A DNA stretch of 12,933 nt from Chloroflexota bacterium (GCA_022562335.1 JADFPM010000048.1:1-12933), one strand, 5' to 3'. Positions 1-7,390 are shown, counted from the first letter of the stretch. The notes: a model not told the origin generated them from the letters alone. Program-made: numbers and translations.

Positions 1-959
1 TTGTTGCCCTTGTTGAGATATGCGCGGAAGCCATTCTCCTCGTCGTAGAACTTGGGCCCGTTGCCCCAGAAAGACTCGTCACGCTCGCTGTCGCCCAGGG
101 GGACGTCCAGGCTGTAGTACCAGTTCCAGACGGTCGTGTTCTCGTCGTCTATCGGCACCCACGTGTGCCCCGCGATCTTGTTCTTGGAATTGCCGCCGTC
201 GTCGGTGTTTTCCTGGATGGCGCGGATCTGATGGTTTGGCATCACCCAGTGGTACGTCCGGACGTAGTTGCCCTTCCCTTCGCCCAGGGGCCGCATGGAG
301 GCATAGGCGAAGCCATAGGGGGCCAGGCGGACCTCCAGCGTGGTCGCCGTCGCCTGAGCCCGAATGCCGGCCAAACCCGCCCGGTCGCCGCTGATGAGAC
401 GGTGCAGGAAGGAGGTATGAATGGAGTCGATGCCTCCCTCCAGCGCCTGCAGCCAGTTGCTTTCCTGAATTCCCTTGGAGACGTGGCGGTGGCTCTCCGG
501 CTGGCGGGTCCACTCGAAGCTCGGCGGCGGGGGCTGCAGCTCTTTGGGGCCCAGGTACGCCCAGATCACGCCCCCCATCTCCTGCGTGGGATACGCCGTG
601 AGCTTTATTCGGTCCTTGAAGTCATGCTCCGGCAGCACGTTGGGCATGTCCACGCACTGGCCGGTGACGTCGTACTTCCAGCCGTGGAATACGCAACGGA
701 GCCCGTCCTCCTCGTTGCGGCCCAACCAAAGCGAGGTCCGCCGGTGGGCGCACCACTCGTCCAACAGACCGACGCGGCCGCTGGTGCTTCGGAAAGCCAC
801 CAAATCCTCGCCCAGGATCCGTACTCGGACGGGCGCGCAATCCGGCTCCGGCAACTCCCGTGACAGCAACACCGGTTGCCAGTACCGCCGCATCACCTCT
901 CCCATGGGTGTGCCTGGTTCGACCCGGGTGACCTTCTCGTTGTCGGATACCGATAACAT
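1..959 (-). CDS. Rieske [2Fe-2S] aromatic ring-hydroxylating oxygenase, large subunit (3' end outside window)
   Basis: Probable terminal oxygenase component that takes electrons from a reductase and uses a mononuclear Fe(II) to oxygenate or demethylate an aromatic or related substrate in the cytoplasm. About 319 residues are visible and the frame runs off the left edge without a stop. The Rieske cluster ligands are C70-x-H72 and C89-x2-H92, in CAHRR and CVFHGW. The catalytic iron motif is NWLQALEGGIDSIHTSFLH, with D178, H181 and H186 as likely ligands; this NWxQALEGxxDxxH form is typical of the phthalate 4,5-dioxygenase / vanillate demethylase branch. The ATG at 957-959 has AGAGAGG about 7 nt upstream. 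It lies 36 nt after the dehydrogenase gene on the same strand, which suggests one operon. No ferredoxin/reductase partner is visible; it may lie beyond the edge. Family is clear, substrate unknown. Confidence 0.93.
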   Translation of the reverse strand, partial: MLSVSDNEKVTRVEPGTPMGEVMRRYWQPVLLSRELPEPDCAPVRVRILGEDLVAFRSTSGRVGLLDEWCAHRRTSLWLGRNEEDGLRCVFHGWKYDVTGQCVDMPNVLPEHDFKDRIKLTAYPTQEMGGVIWAYLGPKELQPPPPSFEWTRQPESHRHVSKGIQESNWLQALEGGIDSIHTSFLHRLISGDRAGLAGIRAQATATTLEVRLAPYGFAYASMRPLGEGKGNYVRTYHWVMPNHQIRAIQENTDDGGNSKNKIAGHTWVPIDDENTTVWNWYYSLDVPLGDSERDESFWGNGPKFYDEENGFRAYLNKGN

Positions 960-995
960 CAATCAGCCTCTCTGAATCTTAAGTACCAATATAGC

Positions 996-2105
996 TCACA
1001 TCCAGGGCATGACCGACACGTGGATGGCGCCGGGGGCGCCCTGGCCGGACACCGATTTTATGGCGTGGTCCACTTCCGTCAGACCAAAACGATGGGTGGT
1101 CATCAACTCCAGGGGGAACCGGTGGGAGGCGATCTGGCGCAGGCCCAACTCCACCGCCCGGTAGCTGTGACCGCGGGCGCTTTTCATCGTGATGTATTTC
1201 CTGGTGAGCCTGCCGATGGGGAAAGACGCGATCTCGGAATCTTCGCCCTGGACCACCAAGGTGGCGCCCCGGCGTTTCGCGGCCTCGATGGCCATTATTG
1301 TGGGTGAGCCGGTGGCCCCCACGGTGCAGTCCAGAGCCACGTCCACGCCCCGGCCGCCGGTGATCTCCATGATGCGTTCGATGGGATCCTCGTCATCAAC
1401 GTCGATCACGAAGTCGGCCCCAAAGGCCTTGGCCACCTCCAACCTTTTGGCGTCTTTGGATGTGCCGGTGATGATGATGCAGTCGGCGCCGGCATGCTTG
1501 GACGCCATGACGCAGGACAAACCCTGCTGGCCCGGTCCCTGGATCAGCACCGTGGAGGCGTAACCCACGCCGCCTTCGAACAGCGCCCACTGGACCCCGT
1601 TTGCCATGGGGGTCCCGGTCCCCGCCTCCTCGGGCGTCACGCCGTCGGGGACCTTGTGGAGCACCGCGTTGGGCGCCAGATACAGGTATTGGCTGAAGCC
1701 TCCCCACAGGGAGGGAGCTATATCGATCGATGTATACCCGTACCGGATGGCCTCGGGGTTGTAGAACCAGTCGGTGGCGGCGCAGTGGCGGTACTCGCCC
1801 AGGTGGTCCCACTCGCAGTTGCCGCAGGGGAGGTAGTGCTCCAGAAACACCAAATCTCCCTCTTTGACTCCCTTGCGCTCGGCGAAGGTCTTGCCAACGC
1901 TGGTAAGGTAGCCCACGTTCTCGTGGCCCATGATCATTGGACCGGCGCGTAATGGCAGGCGGTACTGGCTGACGTCGGTCCCGCAGACCCCCGCCACCTC
2001 CACCTTTAGCAATGCGGCGTCGGCAGAGATTTCGGGGAGGTCCATCTCCCGCATCTCGGTCGTCGACTGGGCCACTTTCATCGCGGTCAGCGTCTTTTCC
2101 ACCAA
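996..2105 (-). CDS. MDR-family zinc-type alcohol dehydrogenase
   Basis: Medium-chain dehydrogenase/reductase that would oxidise an alcohol or reduce an aldehyde/ketone with NAD(P). Numbering from the TTG at 2105 gives 369 residues. An N-terminal GroES-like catalytic domain has C41 (GVCGTD) and H61-E62 (MGHEN); a Rossmann domain has GPGQQG at 190-195. The second strand ends in TGTSKDAKR with no acidic residue, which fits NADP better than NAD (inference). The structural zinc loop reads CGNCEWDHLGEYRHC: C94, C97 and C108 are present but the third Cys position is D100. The usual catalytic-zinc Glu/Cys around 165 is Thr. Start is uncertain: TTG 2105 sits 8 nt after GGAGG, TTG 2120 is the longest option, and ATG 2081 gives a MKVAQ start without a clear ribosome site. 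It precedes the Rieske gene and probably shares its transcript. Confidence 0.9.
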   Translation of the reverse strand: MVEKTLTAMKVAQSTTEMREMDLPEISADAALLKVEVAGVCGTDVSQYRLPLRAGPMIMGHENVGYLTSVGKTFAERKGVKEGDLVFLEHYLPCGNCEWDHLGEYRHCAATDWFYNPEAIRYGYTSIDIAPSLWGGFSQYLYLAPNAVLHKVPDGVTPEEAGTGTPMANGVQWALFEGGVGYASTVLIQGPGQQGLSCVMASKHAGADCIIITGTSKDAKRLEVAKAFGADFVIDVDDEDPIERIMEITGGRGVDVALDCTVGATGSPTIMAIEAAKRRGATLVVQGEDSEIASFPIGRLTRKYITMKSARGHSYRAVELGLRQIASHRFPLELMTTHRFGLTEVDHAIKSVSGQGAPGAIHVSVMPWM

Positions 2106-2179
2106 GGCCGTCACCTCCAAAACAGGGTCAAGATCCCGTCAGATTCGTGCTTGCCGCAGGACTCGGCCAGGGTGGATGG

Positions 2180-2208
2180 AGATTACCCCGGCTTTGGATG
2201 CCTGTCAA
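2180..2208 (-). promoter_or_regulatory. Promoter of the dehydrogenase-Rieske operon
   Basis: Reading the minus strand, a perfect TTGACA (-35, 2203-2208) is followed by a 17-nt spacer and TAATCT (-10, 2180-2185). The -10 keeps only the TA....T frame of the consensus. Transcription would start near 2173, leaving a leader of about 70 nt before the TTG at 2105. Prediction from consensus match only. Confidence 0.5.
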
Positions 2209-2472
2209 ACTGCCCCGGAAGCAGATCTACAAGGCTTCGTTCAGTCGGTGGAGGGAAAGGACGCGCGAAAGGCCGTTTTCGGTTTCTCGGCAGGGGCAGA
2301 CTCAGGCACAACGGCATGCGGCCGCTCTCTCCAGCTCTAACCTGGCCCGGAACTTCCGTTTCTCCGCAAGACCAACCTCCGCTACCGAGAAGATCCAAGC
2401 AAGGGCAGCAAATGGACGGCTCCGATGAATGCTTGAATGCTTTTTCAGCGTTGAATAACGGGCCCAGGGTTT
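2209..2472. other. Gene-free spacer between toxin gene and operon promoter
   Basis: Together with the promoter and leader (2106-2208) this makes about 370 bases without a gene. I see no credible coding frame, RNA signature or hairpin with a T-tract here. Just downstream of the toxin stop there is a short GGGCCC palindrome and a doubled GAATGCTT (around 2428-2442), too little to call a terminator. Confidence 0.4.
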
Positions 2473-2832
2473 TTACTCACCCAGTTTTAGCGTGCTTCTC
2501 AGGTTGACCTCGATCCCAACCATGTCATTTTCCGACACGAGCCCCAATCTACGGCCGATCATTCCCTGTTTGATGGTCCTTATGATTCCGGTCACCACCG
2601 ACGGCAAGGGCAGTCCCGCGCTCTCCCAATCATCCATCAAATGGTCACCGGGCAAGATACGCCTGGTATTGCTGGTGATTGCGGCCACCACGGCTTCTTG
2701 TCTGCCCCGATGGTACTCCGCCGAACTTAATATCAAAACCGGCCGGCGTTTGCTCCCTGTGTCCTCGCTAAAGAGGAAATCGACCAGCACGACGTCCTGG
2801 CGGGTAGATACATCCTCACTAGAGCTGGTCAT
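2473..2832 (-). CDS. PemK/MazF-family toxin (mRNA interferase)
   Basis: 119-residue protein of the CcdB/PemK fold, the usual length for MazF/PemK toxins, which cut mRNA at short sequences until bound by their antitoxin. Family features visible: the N-terminal strand QDVVLVDFLFSEDTGSKRRP with the conserved KRRP at 28-31, VLILSS at 32-37, the AAITSN strand at 50-55, GLPLPSVV at 73-80, and a C-terminal helix with LRSTLKLGE. The ATG at 2830-2832 lies inside the end of the upstream HTH gene (14-nt overlap), with AGGA about 8 nt before it, so the two are probably translationally coupled. A type II TA pair in which the antitoxin gene comes first is the best reading. Cleavage specificity cannot be told from the sequence. 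Confidence 0.9.
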   Translation of the reverse strand: MTSSSEDVSTRQDVVLVDFLFSEDTGSKRRPVLILSSAEYHRGRQEAVVAAITSNTRRILPGDHLMDDWESAGLPLPSVVTGIIRTIKQGMIGRRLGLVSENDMVGIEVNLRSTLKLGE

Positions 2833-3307
2833 AGATCGAGTCCTGATCGTTGTCCCACAGCTCTGCCAAGACAGGGTCGTCTTTTGCTGTCAAGGACGGC
2901 ATATCAACGCTATCATCCCGGTGCATGGCAGAATCCAAGTCTTCCGATCTGATGCGCCGGTGGCCTCCGCGCCCGACCCGGTAGGCGGTCAGTTGGCCAT
3001 CCCGGATCAAGTGTTGCACCGTTCGCTTGGATACCGCCATATGGCCTGCGGCCTCGTCGATGGTGTACCAAACCTTACGCGGCTGCTGAACGATCTTCCA
3101 AAAGAACGCTCCGGTGGTGGTCTGTCTGGCGCCGATCAGCCCAAGGCCTTCGAGAGCCTTGATCGCATCGTCCAAAGGCTCTCCAGCCAATCCGGCCCGA
3201 TCTTTAAGCTCAAAATACCCAATAGCGCCTTCCACTGGGATACAGTCCAATACGTTCTTAAATGGGTTGCCTGCGTGAAGCAGCCAGGACTCATTTTCCG
3301 GGGCCAT
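2819..3307 (-). CDS. HTH antitoxin of the PemK/MazF pair (winged-helix-like plus excisionase-like domain)
   Basis: 162 residues from the ATG at 3305-3307. The probable job is to neutralise the overlapping PemK/MazF toxin and repress the shared promoter. Residues about 15-75 have helix-helix-wing spacing (FELKDRAGL, DDAIKALEGLGLI) resembling a winged helix. Residues 80-128 form an excisionase/MerR-type HTH (WYTIDEAAGHMAVSKRTVQ, then RVGRGGHRRI). The tail is acidic and ends LAELWDNDQDSIYDQL, a C-terminal pattern I recognise from many TA antitoxins, where it wraps the toxin. Start choice: the ATG at 3334 lies upstream of the predicted transcription start near 3328 and has no ribosome site, whereas 3307 follows AAAGGTG closely. 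MazF partners are more often AbrB-, RHH- or Phd-like, so an excisionase-type antitoxin is less usual. The antitoxin role is inferred from context and the tail motif. Confidence 0.82.
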   Translation of the reverse strand: MAPENESWLLHAGNPFKNVLDCIPVEGAIGYFELKDRAGLAGEPLDDAIKALEGLGLIGARQTTTGAFFWKIVQQPRKVWYTIDEAAGHMAVSKRTVQHLIRDGQLTAYRVGRGGHRRIRSEDLDSAMHRDDSVDMPSLTAKDDPVLAELWDNDQDSIYDQL

Positions 3308-3334
3308 CGTGTCACCTTTACCCGATTTAAGCAT

Positions 3335-3365
3335 ATTTTACGCAGTTTTGCGCGGTATTGCAATA
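3335..3365 (-). promoter_or_regulatory. Promoter of the HTH/PemK operon, with palindrome over the -35
   Basis: On the minus strand TTGCAA (3358-3363), a 17-nt spacer and TAAAAT (3335-3340) make a good sigma-70-type promoter, with transcription expected near 3328 and a leader of about 20 nt. The -35 is embedded in a perfect 10-bp palindrome, TATTGCAATA (3356-3365), a plausible site for the HTH antitoxin to bind and autorepress. The operator role is inferred. Confidence 0.6.
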
Positions 3366-3442
3366 TATCATTTCCTACCACGCTGTCCTTCTTGACCTCC
3401 GGCGCCCGCCCCACGTGGTCTGCCCCGCTGATTTGGTCATGG

Positions 3443-3451
3443 TGGTAATAT
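3443..3451 (+). promoter_or_regulatory. Possible extended -10 promoter for uvrA
   Basis: TGG directly followed by TAATAT (3446-3451) matches the extended -10 form TGnTATAAT at 4 of 6 core positions. No -35 with correct spacing is visible. The ribosome site GGTGAGG ends 6 nt before the uvrA ATG. No LexA-type box (GAAC-N4-GTTC or CTG-N10-CAG) is obvious in the 150-nt divergent region, so SOS control is not supported. Confidence 0.3.
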
Positions 3452-3485
3452 TATGTCGGCTAAAGAGGTGAGGGTGAGGTTTTAG

Positions 3486-6401
3486 ATGCCCCAGGAATTC
3501 ATCCACGTTAAAGGCGCTCGGGAGCACAACCTAAAAAATATCGATATCACCATCCCCCGAGACAAGCTGGTGGTGATAACCGGCGTGTCCGGCTCGGGAA
3601 AGAGCAGTCTGGCCTTCGACACCATTTTCGCCGAGGGTCAGCGCCGGTACGTCGAGTCCCTATCGGCCTACGCGCGCCAATTTTTGGGCCGCATGGACAA
3701 ACCCGACGTGGATTACATAGAAGGACTTTCCCCGGCCATATCCATCGACCAGAAAGGCGTTTCCCACAATCCCCGGTCCACGGTGGGCACCGTGACCGAG
3801 GTCTATGACTATCTGCGGCTTTTGTACGCCAGGGTGGGCCTGCCCCACTGCCCCAAGTGCGGCCGGCCGGTGGAGCGCCAGACCATCACCCAGATCGTGG
3901 ACGCGATCATGGCCCTGCCCGAGGGCAGCCGCATCCTGCTTTTAGCGCCCAAGATCCGGCGGAAAAAAGGCGAGCACAAAGATATCTTTGAAACGGCCCG
4001 GAAGTCCGGCTTCGTAAGGGTGCGGGTCAACGAAACCATCCACATGCTGGAGGAGTTGGACGACCTCAACCTTAACAAGAATAAATGGCATTACATCGAG
4101 TTGGTGGTCGACCGGTTGATCGTGCGTCCAGACACCGAGATCAGCCGGGTGGCCGAGTCGGTGGAAACGGCGCTGCGGGAAGGGGATGGGGTGCTCCAAG
4201 TGGCGGTGGAAGACGGAGACGAGTTGGTGTTCTCCGAGCAGTTCGCCTGCGTGCGTTGCGGCGTCAGCCTGCCTGAGATAGAGCCGCGCACCTTCAGTTT
4301 CAACAGCCCTCATGGGGCCTGCACCGAATGCACCGGCCTGGGCTTCAAGCTGGAGGTAGACCCCGAACTGGTGATAATCAACAAGAACCTGTCCCTCAGC
4401 GAGGGAGCCATCGCCCCCTGGAGTCACGGCAGGCATTCCACCGGATGGTATCTAAGCCTGGTGGACTCGGTTGCCAAGTTGCACGGCTTCTCTTCCAAGA
4501 CCCCGGTGAAGGACCTCACTGAAGATCAACTCAACATCATCCTTTACGGGATCAAGGGGGAAAAGGTCACCGTAACCCATAGAACACACAGGGGCAGGGA
4601 GTACCGCTGGCAAACGACGTTCGAAGGCGTGGTATCAAACCTTAGCAGGCGTCACCGGGACACCGAATCGGATTACACCCGCCAGGAGATCGAACGGTAC
4701 ATGACGGCCCGTCCCTGCCGTGCCTGTGGCGGAAAGAGACTCCGGCCCGAGGCTCTGGCCGTGAAGGTTTGCGGCCTGGGGGTCATGGACGTCTGCGCCA
4801 AGAACATAGGCCAGGCCCTCGAATGGGTGAGAGAGATCGATCCCGACGCGCCGGGAGACCATCCCGGAGAGACCCTGGGCGCCCGGGACAAGATCATAGC
4901 GAACCAGGTCCTCAAAGAGATCGAGGGCAGGTTGAGGTTTCTAACCAATATTGGCCTGGATTACATCACCATGGACCGGACCGCCCGAACCCTATCCGGA
5001 GGAGAGGCCCAGAGGGTGCGCCTGGCCACCCAGATCGGGTCAGGGTTGACCGGCGTGCTGTATGTATGCGACGAGCCCACCGTGGGCCTGCACCCTCACG
5101 ACGACCACCTGTTGATCTCCACCCTGACCAACCTGCGGGACATGGGCAACACGGTGGTGGTGGTGGAGCATGACGAAGCAATGATGCGGGCGGCCGATTT
5201 CATCGCCGACATGGGTCCCGGCGCGGGAGAGCACGGCGGCCACGTGGTGGTCACCGGCACCATAGACGACATCATGGCCTGCGAACAATCTGTGACGGGC
5301 CAATACCTCAGCGGCCGCAAGCGGGTGCCCACCCCCGAAACCAGGCGGACCGGCAACGGCGCCAGGTTAACCATCAAGGGGGCCCGGGAGAACAACCTGA
5401 AAAATCTGGATGTGGAAATACCCCTGGGCCAGTTGGTGTGCATCACCGGCGTCTCCGGCTCGGGCAAGAGCAGCCTGGTCAATGAGATCCTGTACAAGCG
5501 ATTGGCCCAGGTCATCTACCGGTCCAGGGACCTGCCAGGGGCCCACGACGACCTGCTGGGCATCGAGAACATCGACAAGGTCATCAACATAGACCAGTCG
5601 GCCATCGGCCGGACGCCCCGCAGCAACCCGGCCACCTACACCGGCGCCTTCACCCCCATCCGGGAATTGTTTGCCAACCTGCCCGAAGCCCGGGTCAGGG
5701 GATACAAACCCGGCCGGTTTTCTTTTAACGTGAAGGGCGGCCGGTGCGAAGCCTGCCAGGGCGAAGGATACAACCAGATAGAGATGCAGTTCCTTCCCGA
5801 TGTGACCGTGCCCTGCGAAGTGTGCGAAGGCCGCCGTTACAACCGGGAGGCGCTGGAGGTGACCCTCAGGGATAAAAGCATCGCCGACGTCCTTTCCATG
5901 ACGGTGGACCAGGCCTGGGAATTCTTCGCCAACTTCCCGCGGATAAACCCCAAACTGGAAACCCTGCGGGATGTGGGCCTGGGATATATCCGGTTGGGCC
6001 AGCCGGCCACCACCCTTTCCGGCGGGGAGGCCCAGCGGGTCAAGCTGGCCACCGAGTTAGCCAAACGGGCCACCGGAAAGACGCTGTACCTTCTGGATGA
6101 GCCCACCACCGGCCTGTCCTTCTCAGACTGCGCGGCTTTATTGAATGTGCTGCACCGGTTGGTCGATTCGGGAAACACGGTCGTTTTGATCGAACACAAC
6201 CTGGACGTGATCAAAAACGCCGACTGGATCATCGATCTGGGACCGGGCGCCGGCGACCTGGGAGGCTATGTCATAGCCACGGGCACCCCGGAAGATCTGG
6301 CCTCAAACCAAGATTCCTACACCGGACAGTACCTGGTCAAAGTGCTGGCAGCCGCCAGAGAACCCGCCGCGCAGCGCGAGGCGGTGGCGGTGGGAGATTA
6401 G
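3486..6401 (+). CDS. uvrA: Excinuclease ABC subunit A (UvrA)
   Basis: DNA-damage sensor of nucleotide excision repair: a UvrA dimer recognises distorted DNA, loads UvrB and leaves before UvrC cuts. 971 residues, slightly longer than the E. coli protein. Two ABC ATPase modules are complete: Walker A GVSGSGKS at 33-40 and 655-662; signatures TLSGGEAQR near 500 and 842; Walker B VCDEPTVGLHPHD and LLDEPTTGLSFSD. Zinc modules: C255-x2-C258-x20-C279-x2-C282 and C754-x2-C757-x19-C777-x2-C780 (KGGRCEACQGEGY), plus a CPKC pair at 122-125. The start ATG has GAGG 6 nt upstream and the protein begins with the usual IxVKGAREHNLKN. Oddity: the second D-loop has Ser where UvrA normally has His (TTGLH). uvrB and uvrC are not adjacent. 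Divergent from one TA pair and 11 nt ahead of another. Confidence 0.98.
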   Translation: MPQEFIHVKGAREHNLKNIDITIPRDKLVVITGVSGSGKSSLAFDTIFAEGQRRYVESLSAYARQFLGRMDKPDVDYIEGLSPAISIDQKGVSHNPRSTVGTVTEVYDYLRLLYARVGLPHCPKCGRPVERQTITQIVDAIMALPEGSRILLLAPKIRRKKGEHKDIFETARKSGFVRVRVNETIHMLEELDDLNLNKNKWHYIELVVDRLIVRPDTEISRVAESVETALREGDGVLQVAVEDGDELVFSEQFACVRCGVSLPEIEPRTFSFNSPHGACTECTGLGFKLEVDPELVIINKNLSLSEGAIAPWSHGRHSTGWYLSLVDSVAKLHGFSSKTPVKDLTEDQLNIILYGIKGEKVTVTHRTHRGREYRWQTTFEGVVSNLSRRHRDTESDYTRQEIERYMTARPCRACGGKRLRPEALAVKVCGLGVMDVCAKNIGQALEWVREIDPDAPGDHPGETLGARDKIIANQVLKEIEGRLRFLTNIGLDYITMDRTARTLSGGEAQRVRLATQIGSGLTGVLYVCDEPTVGLHPHDDHLLISTLTNLRDMGNTVVVVEHDEAMMRAADFIADMGPGAGEHGGHVVVTGTIDDIMACEQSVTGQYLSGRKRVPTPETRRTGNGARLTIKGARENNLKNLDVEIPLGQLVCITGVSGSGKSSLVNEILYKRLAQVIYRSRDLPGAHDDLLGIENIDKVINIDQSAIGRTPRSNPATYTGAFTPIRELFANLPEARVRGYKPGRFSFNVKGGRCEACQGEGYNQIEMQFLPDVTVPCEVCEGRRYNREALEVTLRDKSIADVLSMTVDQAWEFFANFPRINPKLETLRDVGLGYIRLGQPATTLSGGEAQRVKLATELAKRATGKTLYLLDEPTTGLSFSDCAALLNVLHRLVDSGNTVVLIEHNLDVIKNADWIIDLGPGAGDLGGYVIATGTPEDLASNQDSYTGQYLVKVLAAAREPAAQREAVAVGD

Positions 6402-6412
6402 GAGGGATTGCG

Positions 6413-6889
6413 GTGCCAGAATACGCCAAGGAATGCTGGAGACAATATTTGGAGCATCGCTCCGCTTTACGACTGGTCCAATGCGTATATGGGCAAGCGG
6501 TGATCGAGGCTGAAAAACGCCCGAAAAAGAGACTGGTGCCTCGGGCAACGGAAGCGCTAGTGAAATTGGCTCGATCTAAAGACCAGCAGGAGTTCATCGC
6601 GTTAAGCGCGATAGCAGACAGTGCGGGATTCGAAACGACAGCCGGAACAAAGGGGTTGTACCCTTGGCTGAAGAAGTACGGGGCCGATGTTTTAGATCAT
6701 GACGAAGGCACGTCTGTCTACCGCATCAAGGCCGAATTCTACTTCGCCATGTTGAGCCTCTTCCCAGAAACCAATTCTAAAGCGTCAACCAGGGGGATAC
6801 TGCGTTTACAGGGACTGGGCAAGGAAATATGGGCTGGCATTGACGCTCAAGAATATGTAGACCACGAACGAGCGTCATGGGCTGGGTAG
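6413..6889 (+). CDS. Probable antitoxin of unrecognised N-terminal family, partner of the PIN gene
   Basis: 158 residues from GTG 6413, which sits 6 nt after GGAGGG; the uvrA stop is only 11 nt upstream, so translation may be coupled to uvrA. Residues 1-115 are not a family I recognise: they look mostly helical and basic in the first half (a VIEAEKRPKKR stretch), then LSAIADSAGFETTAG, which may hold an HTH-like turn, and a YRIKAEFY strand. Residues 133-156 (LQGLGKEIWAGIDAQEYVDHERASW, shown here only as positions plus the core WAGIDAQEYV) resemble the C-terminal toxin-binding tail of VapB-type antitoxins. The 13-nt overlap with the PIN-domain gene supports a VapBC-like pair. AT-richer than uvrA, which suggests separate arrival. 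Function is inferred from context and the tail. Confidence 0.7.
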   Translation: MPEYAKECWRQYLEHRSALRLVQCVYGQAVIEAEKRPKKRLVPRATEALVKLARSKDQQEFIALSAIADSAGFETTAGTKGLYPWLKKYGADVLDHDEGTSVYRIKAEFYFAMLSLFPETNSKASTRGILRLQGLGKEIWAGIDAQEYVDHERASWAG

Positions 6890-7320
6890 AGGACCTGCGG
6901 GGCACCATAGGTGTCGACACTTCGCCATTCATCTACCTGATAGAGGAACACCCGGTCTATCTAGACGCGGTTCGAAGTTTCTTTGAGAGGATGGACGCAG
7001 GAGAAATCAGCGCGGTAACATCCACCGTCACGTTGCTCGAAGTTTTAGTGCAACCATTCCGACGAGGCGCTGACCACTTGGCTGGCCAATACCGCCAGGC
7101 CCTTCTCAATACCAACCATCTTTCATGCGTGGCGGTTACCGGGGAAATCGCCGAAGAAGCCGCTCGCCTCCGCGCCAACTACAATTTGCGCACACCCGAC
7201 GCGATTCAATTGGCGACCGCCATCCAATCTGGCGCAACTGCGTTCCTGACTAACGATTCTTTTTTGACGTCCGTTCCCAACTTAGAGATCTTGATATTGG
7301 ACCAGTTGGTTCTCCGGTAA
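6877..7320 (+). CDS. PIN-domain ribonuclease, VapC-like toxin
   Basis: 147 residues, the typical VapC length. PIN nucleases use a cluster of acidic residues to bind Mg/Mn and cut RNA, often tRNA or rRNA. Visible motif order: D14 in IGVDTSPFIYLIE, E55 in TLLEVL, D108 in RTPDAIQLATA and D127 in FLTNDSFL, so the active-site quartet appears intact. The ATG at 6877 overlaps the preceding gene by 13 nt, the usual antitoxin-toxin arrangement, and no strong ribosome site precedes it, which favours coupling. No clear terminator follows before the next promoter. Toxin activity is inferred from family and context; RNA target is unknown. Confidence 0.9.
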   Translation: MGWVEDLRGTIGVDTSPFIYLIEEHPVYLDAVRSFFERMDAGEISAVTSTVTLLEVLVQPFRRGADHLAGQYRQALLNTNHLSCVAVTGEIAEEAARLRANYNLRTPDAIQLATAIQSGATAFLTNDSFLTSVPNLEILILDQLVLR

Positions 7321-7362
7321 CGCAATCATTCTACAAGGCGCAGATTCCTCTGGCTGTCTTGG

Positions 7363-7390
7363 TTAACGACAATTCATGTTCTGGTAGAAT
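7363..7390 (+). promoter_or_regulatory. Possible promoter of the MBL hydrolase gene
   Basis: TTAACG (7363-7368), a 16-nt spacer and TAGAAT (7385-7390) match the sigma-70 consensus at 4/6 and 5/6. It lies 63 nt before the start codon in the only gap between the PIN gene and the MBL gene. Prediction only. Confidence 0.35.

Noticed and set aside
165..863. Plus-strand open frame (232 codons) opposite the Rieske gene
   Set aside because: The minus strand encodes intact Rieske and iron motifs; the opposite frame is unrecognisable and has no ribosome site.
3411..3418. CCACGTGG palindrome upstream of uvrA as a LexA/SOS box
   Set aside because: It does not match known LexA boxes, and 8-bp palindromes are common by chance.
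2492..3448. Long plus-strand open frame (318 codons) across the TA genes
   Set aside because: It is antisense to the PemK/MazF and HTH genes, shows no recognisable domain and has no ribosome site; the minus-strand products have clear family motifs.
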